Below, one piece after another: positions 8,631 to 16,423 of a stretch of DNA of 64,000 nucleotides (the first letter of the stretch is position 1; each line of letters opens with the position of its first letter). Made by a program: the position numbers and the translations under genes. Source of the stretch: Clostridium_AT stratigraminis (GTDB lineage Bacteria; Bacillota; Clostridia; Clostridiales; Clostridiaceae); the NCBI RefSeq assembly GCF_045310675.1, contig NZ_JBJHZZ010000006.1, positions 62,001 through 126,000 of the forward strand, written 5' to 3'. The notes below the pieces were generated by a model. It was not told the origin of the DNA, did no database searches, and saw only the letters and a program-made list of their open reading frames with translations.

Positions 8631-8852
8631 TTAAAGTTCATCCCCCAGCATATCTTTTAATAGCTGCTCTATCTTTGGGGTACAGCGTCTTCCTCCACAA
8701 GGACCAGAACCGGCTCCGGTAGCTGCCTGAACCTCCTTAATTGTTCTTGCCCCGTTTCTAATGGCTTTCTTCATAGTAGATCTTGGTATTGCCTTACACA
8801 AACATACCTTAGTTAATTTATCTAATATTTCTTCATTTAAATTCTGTTCCAT
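8631..8852 (-). CDS. BFD-like [2Fe-2S]-binding protein
   Basis: A 73-residue protein with the arrangement CLC...CGGRRC, the four cysteines that bind a 2Fe-2S cluster in the BFD (bacterioferritin-associated ferredoxin-like) domain. The intervening segment IRNGARTIKEVQAATGAGSG is a typical helix-turn for this fold. The start is taken at ATG 8852, nine bases after AGGAG, rather than TTG 8861 which lies directly on that site. It has its own promoter (8910-8937). Its partner is unknown; such small proteins often serve as electron carriers or regulators. Confidence 0.88.
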   Translation of the reverse strand: MEQNLNEEILDKLTKVCLCKAIPRSTMKKAIRNGARTIKEVQAATGAGSGPCGGRRCTPKIEQLLKDMLGDEL

Positions 8853-8909
8853 ATATAACAACTCCTACATTATTTACTCTTCAGTTATTAACTGATTATT
8901 TTACGTATT

Positions 8910-8937
8910 ATTATATAATTAATTTCTTAGAAATCAA
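8910..8937 (-). promoter_or_regulatory. Sigma-A promoter of the BFD-like gene
   Basis: Minus-strand TTGATT (8932-8937), 16-base spacer, TATAAT (8910-8915). Confidence 0.6.
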
Positions 8938-8999
8938 GGATAATTATTTAAAAACTTGTAACTATTTAATTAAATATTAAAATCCGCTGAAAATAAAAA

Positions 9000-9020
9000 A
9001 ACACTAACAAAGCTAGTGTT
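9000..9020 (-). terminator. Terminator of rnpB
   Basis: AACACTA / TAGTGTT stem with a seven-base loop, followed on the minus strand by a run of T residues, six bases after the RNase P RNA 3' end. Confidence 0.85.
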
Positions 9021-9025
9021 TTGAT

Positions 9026-9407
9026 GTTGACTAAGTCTATAAGCCGAGTTCTGTATTTGACAGCCATCTATCTAGGCCTGTTGTTACCAATCAGGCTCAA
9101 GCGACACACCCGAAGGCGAAGCGGGCAACCTCTTAATCCATTTAAGGATTCTGCCTTCCTATTTGGTCTTGCTCCAAGTGGGGTTTACATAGCCGCAAAG
9201 TCGCCAATGCGCTGGTGAGCTCTTACCTCGCCTTTCCACCCTTACCACGCTTAAGAAATCTTAAACATGGCGGTATATCTCTGTTGCACTTTCCTTAAAG
9301 TCACCTTCACTGGGGGTTACCCAGCACCCTGCCCTGTGGAGCTCGGACTTTCCTCTCCCTAAAAAGCCATAATGGCAATTAGGCAGCGACCGTCTGGCTT
9401 ACTCAAC
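9026..9407 (-). ncRNA. rnpB: RNase P RNA
   Basis: This is the catalytic RNA that matures the 5' ends of tRNAs. The minus strand shows the universally conserved stretch GAGGAAAGTCCGAGCTCCA near 9340-9357, the loop region AGGGTGCTGGGTAACCCCC, the AAAGTGCAACAGAGA block and the 3' ACAGAACTCGGCTTA. The ends GTTGA and TCAAC pair to form helix P1, giving about 382 nt. A strong promoter lies just upstream and an intrinsic terminator just downstream. Open frames on the opposite strand here are accidental. Confidence 0.96.
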
Positions 9408-9414
9408 GAAATAT

Positions 9415-9443
9415 ATAATATCATAGTATTTAAATTTTATCAA
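9415..9443 (-). promoter_or_regulatory. Sigma-A promoter of rnpB
   Basis: Minus-strand TTGATA (9438-9443), 17-base spacer, TATTAT (9415-9420), placing the start of transcription at the P1 helix about seven bases later. Confidence 0.8.
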
Positions 9444-9526
9444 ATAAATTTTATTTCCATTTAAGATAATAAAATATAATTTACTTTTGTTTTACTCATA
9501 TTTATAAAATAGGTTTATCTTCAAAA

Positions 9527-10339
9527 TTAAAGGTATTTATAAATTGGCTTGCTAGCTTCTGAAATAATAACATTATTGGTATAATTTAAAGCTGACAGCT
9601 CATCTCGAAGATTATCAGCAAAGATCTTCAGAGCTGGCCATTCGCTTTCAAAGTGCCCTGCATCAATAATAGCCATGCCCATTTCACTAAAGTCGCTGGT
9701 GTTATGATATTTGGTATCACCTGTTATTATTAAATCTGCTCCAAGTTTAAAAGCTGCCTCATAGTAGTCTTCACCGCTGCCATTTACAACTGCAACCCTT
9801 CTAATTAGCTTAGAGTCCTCTCCCACATATCTTAAGCCCTTAACTTCTAATTTATCTTTTACATGGTTGCAAATCTTTATTAATGTTAAGGGGGATGGCA
9901 ATACTGCTAGTCTTCCTATACCATCTTTTTCTGAGGAATTGTTGCTATTGTTTACTTCTATAATTGAATAGTTTTCATAGCCTAAAAGTTTCACTAGCAT
10001 ATCATTTAAGCCATAATATACCGAATCTAAATTAGTATGAGCTGAGTAAACTGCTATATCATTTCTTATAAGCTCTATAATTTTCTTTCCAATAAGTGTT
10101 TCATCGGTAACGGACCTTGGTTTTATAAAAAGCAGTGGATGATGTGTTAATATAAAATTACAGTTCTTTTCTTTAGCTTCTTTTATTACCTGAAGTGTAC
10201 AATCTAGAGCAACTAGTATGCTAGAAACCTCTTTTTCAAGGTTTCCTACCATAAGCCCTACATTGTCATAGTCCTCTTTTAAATTTACTGGTGCTAAATT
10301 TTCCATTAAGTTTCTTAAATCCCTAACTTTTAGCGGCAT
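9527..10339 (-). CDS. Nif3-like dinuclear metal centre protein (YqfO type)
   Basis: A 270-residue member of the Nif3/DUF34 family, which forms hexamers with a dinuclear metal centre. Metal ligands are visible in ILTHHPLLF (about 62-70), in YSAHTNLDS, and near the C-terminus in IIDAGHFESEWP. The gene overlaps the end of trmK by ten bases, the same yqfN-yqfO pairing seen in Bacillus, with rpoD and dnaG nearby. The biochemical role of the family is still debated (GTP cyclohydrolase-like activity has been proposed). Confidence 0.9.
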   Translation of the reverse strand: MPLKVRDLRNLMENLAPVNLKEDYDNVGLMVGNLEKEVSSILVALDCTLQVIKEAKEKNCNFILTHHPLLFIKPRSVTDETLIGKKIIELIRNDIAVYSAHTNLDSVYYGLNDMLVKLLGYENYSIIEVNNSNNSSEKDGIGRLAVLPSPLTLIKICNHVKDKLEVKGLRYVGEDSKLIRRVAVVNGSGEDYYEAAFKLGADLIITGDTKYHNTSDFSEMGMAIIDAGHFESEWPALKIFADNLRDELSALNYTNNVIISEASKPIYKYL

Positions 10340-11022
10340 AAATCAAGCAGTCCCTTCAAGTCTTTTATTTTATTTATAACCTCAGTTTTCCTAATTTGAG
10401 AATTCACACTGTTATCTATTAATTTATTATTAATTGAATTATATTTTTCTAATTTATAATTGATAAAATCTTTTAGGAGGTAATGCCTCTTATCAAGGAG
10501 TTTTTTGCCTACTTCATAATAAATTGGCTCTACTTTCTCCTTAACTTTCTCAAACTTCAATTTAATTATTTCATAAAATTTATTATCCTCAAAAACAAGC
10601 TCTTCATCAATAATTGTAAATCCTATATTATAAATATACTGCCTGAAAACTTCAGGGTTTTGTACAGGTTGAGCTATGCAGCAGCCTAAGCTTTTAAATA
10701 CTTCAATGTCATTATTAATAATGTCTCTAATTAGATTTCCACCCATACCAGCTACTACAGCTGTATCTGCTTCATAGGGCTTTATAGTATTAAGGCCTGC
10801 TCCTAAGCGGCATTCTATTTTCTTTGTCAAGCCTTCCTCTGCAATATTTTTTTCTGCCTTTTTTATTGGTCCTTCATTTATATCTGAGGCTACTGCCCTT
10901 TTGCATATTTCATTTTTTATAAGCCATATAGGAATATATGCATGATCCGTACCTATATCAGCTAAACACTCACAAGGCTCCACCATAGACGCAATTTTTA
11001 AAAGTCTTAAGCTTAGTTCCAT
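10330..11022 (-). CDS. trmK: tRNA (adenine-22-N1)-methyltransferase TrmK
   Basis: TrmK methylates A22 of bacterial tRNAs using SAM. The 230-residue protein has the SAM-binding motif ADIGTDHAYIPIWL near the N-terminus, the family motif VVAGMGGNLIRDII and a C-terminal coiled-coil region rich in Lys, Glu and Asn. I start at ATG 11022 because AGGAG sits five bases upstream; an upstream in-frame ATG at 11079 has no such site. It overlaps the Nif3-like gene and lies downstream of rpoD. Confidence 0.92.
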   Translation of the reverse strand: MELSLRLLKIASMVEPCECLADIGTDHAYIPIWLIKNEICKRAVASDINEGPIKKAEKNIAEEGLTKKIECRLGAGLNTIKPYEADTAVVAGMGGNLIRDIINNDIEVFKSLGCCIAQPVQNPEVFRQYIYNIGFTIIDEELVFEDNKFYEIIKLKFEKVKEKVEPIYYEVGKKLLDKRHYLLKDFINYKLEKYNSINNKLIDNSVNSQIRKTEVINKIKDLKGLLDLCR

Positions 11023-11115
11023 ATTGTCTCCTATCGTCGAAATACTGCGTGGTTTAAAAACGCTCATTCCCATTCGCAAACCACTCGCTAAAGACCATTT
11101 AGGACTTTAGCCTAT

Positions 11116-11997
11116 TTATTTAAAGGTAAGTAGTATTCTAATTTGTATGATTAAAAATGCAGCTGCTATTAGTAAAGAAATGTACATATATTTTTTAGCA
11201 GATTTTTTATCATATTTAGCATAGAAATGTGAGGCATAATACATACAAAACAATATAGCCATATTAAGCACACCATATATCATTTGATTGAAGGCAAATT
11301 GTTTGCCGGTTCCCTTATCTACAGGTAAAAATGAAGAATCAAAATTCAGAGGCATACTGCTAGGAAGCTTATCTGTTAAATACAAAATAAATGGATTTAA
11401 AGTTAAAATGAAGATAATAATACTTGAGAGTATTAGAGGTAGTATAAAGCCTCTATCCTTGTGCAGACTAACATGTTTTTCTTCATTACGAGTCCAATCA
11501 CTTTCCACTTCATTGTTTTTCTCTAATACTGATTTAAAGCTTTTAAAATCCATTGGAGTAATTGCATAATTTTTTTCATTTACTTTTAAATATATAATAT
11601 TTTTATTTGAAGTTACATACATATTGGTGGTACCTATTTTTTTTATCACTGACTTTCCTAAAGCAAAGTTATTATTACCTAGGCCACTTAGTTTAACTCC
11701 ATTAATATTTCCTTCTTCAACCTTATAGTATTCAATTTCTTCGTAAGGTATTTTAATTGTCTTAATGAAATTAATAATATATAGATTTTTCTCATCTGTT
11801 CCATATTTGAGCGTAGTATATTGAAGAATATAGTATAGTTGATAGGCTGTAATAACAACAAATGCAATTTTTAATAAACTAAATAGAATATATGTATTTA
11901 CTAAGAATAAACCAGCAGTAAAAAGTAATACATATACTAAGAGTAAGCCTAAAATATAATATATTCCTTGTCCTTTACATGGTTTATAAATTTCCAT
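11116..11997 (-). CDS. Membrane protein with bacterial PH-like domain
   Basis: The 293-residue protein has two N-terminal helices (about 12-60), a soluble segment of about 110 residues that looks like a bacterial PH domain (KYGTDEKNLYIINFIKTIKI...YVTSNKNIIYLKV), then three helices toward the C-terminus (about 188-210, 235-255, 268-290). The segment between the last helices resembles the DUF1648-type region of similar proteins. Weak ribosome site. No function can be assigned. It lies alone between rpoD and trmK. Confidence 0.75.
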   Translation of the reverse strand: MEIYKPCKGQGIYYILGLLLVYVLLFTAGLFLVNTYILFSLLKIAFVVITAYQLYYILQYTTLKYGTDEKNLYIINFIKTIKIPYEEIEYYKVEEGNINGVKLSGLGNNNFALGKSVIKKIGTTNMYVTSNKNIIYLKVNEKNYAITPMDFKSFKSVLEKNNEVESDWTRNEEKHVSLHKDRGFILPLILSSIIIFILTLNPFILYLTDKLPSSMPLNFDSSFLPVDKGTGKQFAFNQMIYGVLNMAILFCMYYASHFYAKYDKKSAKKYMYISLLIAAAFLIIQIRILLTFK

Positions 11998-12082
11998 ATT
12001 ATCACCCCATTCCTAATATTATACCATAATATATATAATATTTAAAACAATTAAAGTTATGTTAATATTTTAAAAGAAAAAA

Positions 12083-12097
12083 CACCCTTATAAGGTG
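12083..12097 (-). terminator. Terminator of dnaG-rpoD operon
   Basis: Short stem CACCTT / AGGGTG at the end of rpoD followed on the minus strand by six T residues. Confidence 0.7.
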
Positions 12098-12098
12098 C

Positions 12099-13163
12099 TT
12101 AATCTAGGTAATCCTTTAATTTTTTACTTCTGCTTGGGTGTCTTAATTTTCTAAGTGCCTTTGCTTCTATTTGTCTAATTCTTTCTCTTGTTACATTAAA
12201 TTCTTTTCCTACTTCTTCTAAGGTTCTAGCTCTTCCATCATCTAAGCCAAATCTTAACCTAAGTACCTTTTCTTCTCTAGGTGTCAATGTATCTAAAACA
12301 TTGATTAACTGTTCCTTAAGCATTGTGAAGGCAGCAGCTTCTGCTGGAGCTGGTGCATCATCGTCTGGTATAAAGTCACCAAGGTGGCTGTCTTCTTCTT
12401 CACCTATTGGTGTTTCTAGCGATACCGGTTCTTGAGCTATTTTCATTATTTCTCTTACTTTATCCACAGGCATTTCCATTATCTTGGCAACTTCCTCTGG
12501 TACTGGTTCTCTGCCTAATTCCTGCAGTAATTGTCTTGATACTCTAATTAGCTTATTTATAGTTTCTACCATATGAACAGGTATTCTTATAGTTCTTGCT
12601 TGATCTGCAATAGCTCTTGTAATCGCTTGTCTTATCCACCAAGTAGCATAGGTACTAAATTTAAAGCCCTTTCTATAATCGAATTTCTCTACAGCCTTTA
12701 TAAGTCCTAGATTACCTTCTTGGATTAGATCTAAAAAGAGCATCCCTCTTCCAACGTATCTTTTTGCTATACTTACTACTAATCTTAAATTTGCTTCAGC
12801 CAGTTTCTTCTTTGCAACTTGATCTCCAGCCTCAATTCTATTAGCTAAGCTAATTTCTTCTTCTGGAGATAGAAGTGGTACCTTACCTATTTCCTTCAAA
12901 TACATTCTAACTGGATCATCAATTGCTATACCTTCTGGAACTGACAAATCAAGTTCTTCTTCAGCTACTTCGGTTTCCTGCATATCTCCCATTATTTCGA
13001 TACCCATGGACTCAAGAACTTCATAAATTTTCTCAATCTGTTCTGGGCTTAAATCGATCTCTTCAAGTTCATCCATTATTTCTTTATAAGTTAAAGTGCC
13101 GGATTTCTTACCTTTATCAATAAGTTTCTTAACTAATTGCATCTTTGCACTCTTATCTTTCAT
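12099..13163 (-). CDS. rpoD: RNA polymerase primary sigma factor (sigma-A)
   Basis: The housekeeping sigma factor of 354 residues, close to the Firmicute length with a short region 1.1. Region 1.2-2 starts at DDPVRMYLKEIGKVPLLSPEEE; region 2.3-2.4 is YRKGFKFSTYATWWIRQAITRAIADQ; region 4.2 has the DNA-binding helices ending TRERIRQIEAKALRKLRHPSR. It is 21 bases downstream of dnaG, the dnaG-rpoD core of the macromolecular synthesis operon (rpsU is elsewhere, at 28.4 kb). Sigma-H-like promoters ahead of dnaG may raise its expression at the onset of sporulation. Confidence 0.99.
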   Translation of the reverse strand: MKDKSAKMQLVKKLIDKGKKSGTLTYKEIMDELEEIDLSPEQIEKIYEVLESMGIEIMGDMQETEVAEEELDLSVPEGIAIDDPVRMYLKEIGKVPLLSPEEEISLANRIEAGDQVAKKKLAEANLRLVVSIAKRYVGRGMLFLDLIQEGNLGLIKAVEKFDYRKGFKFSTYATWWIRQAITRAIADQARTIRIPVHMVETINKLIRVSRQLLQELGREPVPEEVAKIMEMPVDKVREIMKIAQEPVSLETPIGEEEDSHLGDFIPDDDAPAPAEAAAFTMLKEQLINVLDTLTPREEKVLRLRFGLDDGRARTLEEVGKEFNVTRERIRQIEAKALRKLRHPSRSKKLKDYLD

Positions 13164-13184
13164 TTTTTGCCTCCTTCCATACTT

Positions 13185-14957
13185 CTACAGCTTAGCTAGC
13201 TCCTTCTTTAAAGCTACTAATTTCTCTGCTAGCTTCAATGATTCCTTTATTTCCCCACTATTTTCAAATTGCTTAATTTTGCTTAAAATATCTTTCTTCA
13301 TTGCTTCAAGTTTAAATTTCTTTATTTCTTTAAAGCAATCCTCTATGAAATTTGTATAATTATTGTCTTCTAAATTGATTTGTGTTTCTTCAAAATTTAC
13401 ATATTCCTTTGAAATTTCAGTATCAGTAAGCTTGAGCTGTATGAGTTTTTGCCTTTGCTTATAATCCTCATGAATATATTCCCTAATAAGCTTAAATAAG
13501 CTCTTATGACTTTCAACTATAAAATCATTTTCAGTAAAGTTAAGAGTTATATAATTATATGCATCTTCGCTTTCATTCATAAGCTTTAAAATGCCTCTTT
13601 CTGCTTTCATATAAGCAGGTTCCAAATATAATTTTTGTCCAAAACTGTTATCTATATTCATAAAATCTGATTTTGCTGTGTTTTTTTGAATTTCTTCACT
13701 TATAAGGTCTATTATCGCCTGTTCTTTTACACCAGTATCCTCGGAAATTTTCTTTATATAGATATCCTTTTCTAAAGGATTTAGCTCATTGATTATTATA
13801 GCTACCTCTTTTATAAACCCAGTTAACATTTCAGGCTTATTAAATTCTATGCCCTCACCAGCTCTTTTTATTCGGTAATCAGCAAGAGGTAATGCATTAT
13901 CAATTAATTTCAAAAATGCTTCTTTACCATTTGCGCGAATAAATTCATCTGGGTCTTTTCCCATAGGAACTGTGAGCACACCAATTTCAAAGCCCTCGTT
14001 TCTTAAAATCTCAAGTCCCCTTAAAGTTGCTGTTTGACCTGCCAGGTCAGCATCATAAGATATAATAATTTTATCTGCATATCTTTTTAAGAGCTTAGCC
14101 TGATTTACTGTAAGAGCTGTACCTAATGAAGCTACAACATTTGTAATTCCATATTGATGAAGTGAAATACAATCCATATAGCCTTCAACAATTACAATTA
14201 CTCTTTCTTTAAGGTCTTTAATTGCAAAGTTCAAACCATATAAATTTGTACCTTTTTTAAACAGTTCAGTTTCTGGCGAATTTAAGTATTTTGGTTTAGA
14301 ATCGTCTAATACCCTGCCACCAAATCCAATGACCTTACCTCTTACATCAAATACCGGAAATATTACTCTATTCCTAAACCTATTATATAGCTTATTTTTA
14401 TCATTTTTTATAATTAATCCAGCATTTAACATATCTAATTCGGTGTAGCCTTTGGATTTTAAATAATTTAATAGTTCATTCCAACTATCTGGTGCATATC
14501 CTATACCAAACCTTGTAAGGGTTCTATCTAAAATCCCTCTTCCGGAAAAATAATTATGGGCCTTTGTATTTTTACGCAGCCACCCATAGAAGTATCTCGC
14601 AGCATCTACATTAATTTTATAAAGTTTTGCGTTAACCTCTCTCCTTTTAATGGATTTTGGTGTTTCAGCTTCAAGCTCAACATTAGCTTTATCAGCCAAA
14701 AACTTAACAGCCTCATGAAAATCCAATTTTTTAGTTTTCATAATAAAGGATATTACGTTTCCTCCTTCACCGCAGCCAAAACATTTATAAATTTGTTTGT
14801 CCGGTGTAACTGTAAAAGAAGGTGTCTTTTCATGATGAAAAGGGCATAGTCCTGTATAATATTTGCCAGCTCTCTTAAGCCTTACAGTTTCTGATATTAT
14901 ATCTACTATATCGTTACTATCCTTTATTTTTTGGATGATTTCATCAGTAATGTTCAA
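13185..14957 (-). CDS. dnaG: DNA primase
   Basis: DnaG makes the RNA primers for DNA replication. The protein (590 residues) has the CHC2 zinc finger CPFHHEKTPSF...YKCFGCG near the N-terminus, the TOPRIM catalytic core with VEGYMDCISLHQ and SYDADLAGQTATLRG, and a C-terminal helicase-binding domain. The start is taken as TTG 14957 (MNITDEIIQKIKDSN), about seven bases after AGGAGG; an upstream ATG at 14993 would add 12 residues that do not fit the family. Two sigma-H-like promoters and a Spo0A box lie upstream. Confidence 0.98.
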   Translation of the reverse strand: MNITDEIIQKIKDSNDIVDIISETVRLKRAGKYYTGLCPFHHEKTPSFTVTPDKQIYKCFGCGEGGNVISFIMKTKKLDFHEAVKFLADKANVELEAETPKSIKRREVNAKLYKINVDAARYFYGWLRKNTKAHNYFSGRGILDRTLTRFGIGYAPDSWNELLNYLKSKGYTELDMLNAGLIIKNDKNKLYNRFRNRVIFPVFDVRGKVIGFGGRVLDDSKPKYLNSPETELFKKGTNLYGLNFAIKDLKERVIVIVEGYMDCISLHQYGITNVVASLGTALTVNQAKLLKRYADKIIISYDADLAGQTATLRGLEILRNEGFEIGVLTVPMGKDPDEFIRANGKEAFLKLIDNALPLADYRIKRAGEGIEFNKPEMLTGFIKEVAIIINELNPLEKDIYIKKISEDTGVKEQAIIDLISEEIQKNTAKSDFMNIDNSFGQKLYLEPAYMKAERGILKLMNESEDAYNYITLNFTENDFIVESHKSLFKLIREYIHEDYKQRQKLIQLKLTDTEISKEYVNFEETQINLEDNNYTNFIEDCFKEIKKFKLEAMKKDILSKIKQFENSGEIKESLKLAEKLVALKKELAKL

Positions 14958-15001
14958 GGAAATCCTCCTAATCAAAAATATTTTCCATAACAAATATATT
15001 A

Positions 15002-15030
15002 ATATTCGACAAAAACAACTAAAATCCTTC
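15002..15030 (-). promoter_or_regulatory. Proximal sigma-H-like promoter of dnaG-rpoD
   Basis: On the minus strand GAAGGATTT (15022-15030) is followed after 11 bases by GTCGAATAT (15002-15010). This fits the sigma-H pattern RnAGGAWWW-N11-12-RnnGAATWW known from Bacillus. A Spo0A box overlaps the -10 element. Start of transcription would be near 14995, just ahead of the ribosome site. Confidence 0.65.
15005..15013 (-). promoter_or_regulatory. Spo0A box overlapping the dnaG promoter
   Basis: Minus-strand TTTGTCGAA, a perfect core 0A box (TGTCGAA), lies over the -10 region of the proximal sigma-H-like promoter. Its place suggests repression by phosphorylated Spo0A, which is inference. Confidence 0.55.
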
Positions 15031-15073
15031 TAAAAAAACAAATAAATTTAATAATTGTTTATTGTCACTTATA

Positions 15074-15102
15074 ATATTCTTTATAAATTAAAAAAATCCT
15101 TC
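15074..15102 (-). promoter_or_regulatory. Distal sigma-H-like promoter of dnaG-rpoD
   Basis: Second match on the minus strand: GAAGGATTT (15094-15102), 11-base spacer, AAAGAATAT (15074-15082). It has the same -35 element and spacing as the proximal copy 72 bases downstream. Confidence 0.6.
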
Positions 15103-15302
15103 CTTCTTTGACAAATATTATTTTACCCAATATATAGCAATAATTATTCCTATTATTTTAATAAAATTGCTTACCTTAAGGTGTAATTAACTTATACACT
15201 ATTAATTCTATACTCATTATAAAATTCCTTTTTTCATAAGTATGTATAATATAAAAACTTTTTTAATATCATATAATGTGATTGCTATTAAGGAGTGTTA
15301 TT

Positions 15303-16373
15303 ATGCTAAGTGAGGCTAAAGCATATAAAATAGATCTTTTGTCTGAGGAAAATGTCAAATTAAATGTACTTCCACATTATGGTATGGAGGACTATGAAAT
15401 AACTCAAATTAAGTTCAAGGATACAGACAAGCAGAGGGCAGTATATAAGGTTTCTAATGAAAATGCGTGTTATTGTTTGAAAAAAATTTACTTTAGTACA
15501 GAAGATCTCCTCTTTGTATATTCAGCTATAGAATGGCTTTTTAGACATGGAATTAAAGTACCGAGAATATTGCCTACTACCACCAAGAATAGATTTGTAA
15601 ATTATAAGAATATGTTATTCATTCTAACTCCATGGATTGAGGGAGAAAAATGCAGCTATGACAATATAGAAAATGTCCTAAGCGCCAGTACAAATCTAGC
15701 AAAAATTCATCTTTCAACAAGAAACTTCAACCCTATTATCGGCAGCACTCCAAGAATTGGCTATGAAAATCTATATGCCTCAGTTACAAAACATTTTCAA
15801 CAATTACTTCTTTGTTCTAATCAAGCTTTTTTTTATGGAGATAAATTTTCTAAAATCTTTCTGCAGTACTTTGATAGCAACATACTCTTAAGCCAAACTG
15901 CAGTGGATGTTGCTGCTGCAATTAATAACGAGAACTTAAGAAGTTCCTTATGTCACCTTGATTATGTTAATAAAAATATAATTTTTGATAATGAAGGAGA
16001 TATTTGGACTATAGATTTTGATAAATGTAGAATGGATTATAGTGTACATGATATTTCCTATTTCTTAAGAAGGCTCTTAAAAAGAGACAGTACAAAATGG
16101 GATCTTGAATTAACAATTAATTGTTTAAAATTATATGAAAAGCTAAATCCCTTAAGTTTTGATGAATATAAGGCAATTCTTGTTTATCTGGCTTTTCCTC
16201 AAAAATTTTGGAAAATATCAAGGGACTATTATAATAACATTAATAAGTGTAATAAGAATTCATTTGTTTCTGTACTTACAAAAGCTTGCAGTAAATCCGA
16301 TGCACAACTAGAATTTTCAAAGGGGTTTATGAATTATATTGAAAACAAGTTCAAGAGAAACATACTTTTATAA
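15303..16373 (+). CDS. CotS-family spore coat protein / APH-like kinase fold
   Basis: A 356-residue protein of the CotS family, spore-coat proteins with an aminoglycoside-phosphotransferase-like fold. Visible kinase-fold features are YCLKKIY (ATP-side lysine), LTPWIEGEKC (hinge), CHLDYVNKNIIFD (catalytic loop, with HxDxxxxN) and WTIDFDKCRMDY (metal-binding DFD). The catalytic residues look intact, so it may have kinase activity. The start is ATG 15303, seven bases after AAGGAG; the upstream TTG has no such site. It is divergent from dnaG and convergent with ppdK. Which coat regulator drives it is not clear from the promoter region. Confidence 0.82.
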   Translation: MLSEAKAYKIDLLSEENVKLNVLPHYGMEDYEITQIKFKDTDKQRAVYKVSNENACYCLKKIYFSTEDLLFVYSAIEWLFRHGIKVPRILPTTTKNRFVNYKNMLFILTPWIEGEKCSYDNIENVLSASTNLAKIHLSTRNFNPIIGSTPRIGYENLYASVTKHFQQLLLCSNQAFFYGDKFSKIFLQYFDSNILLSQTAVDVAAAINNENLRSSLCHLDYVNKNIIFDNEGDIWTIDFDKCRMDYSVHDISYFLRRLLKRDSTKWDLELTINCLKLYEKLNPLSFDEYKAILVYLAFPQKFWKISRDYYNNINKCNKNSFVSVLTKACSKSDAQLEFSKGFMNYIENKFKRNILL

Positions 16374-16382
16374 TAGTAAAAA

Positions 16383-16406
16383 AATCACCAGAAAAATCTG
16401 GTGATT
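16383..16406. terminator. Bidirectional terminator between cotS-like gene and ppdK
   Basis: Ten-base stem AATCACCAGA / TCTGGTGATT with a four-A loop, A-rich on the left and T-rich on the right. It serves both convergent genes. Confidence 0.85.
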
Positions 16407-16423
16407 TTTATATAGATAAAAAA

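Noticed and set aside
9021..9218. Open frame on the plus strand over the RNase P RNA
   Set aside because: It is antisense to a highly conserved structured RNA and has no ribosome site or coding pattern.
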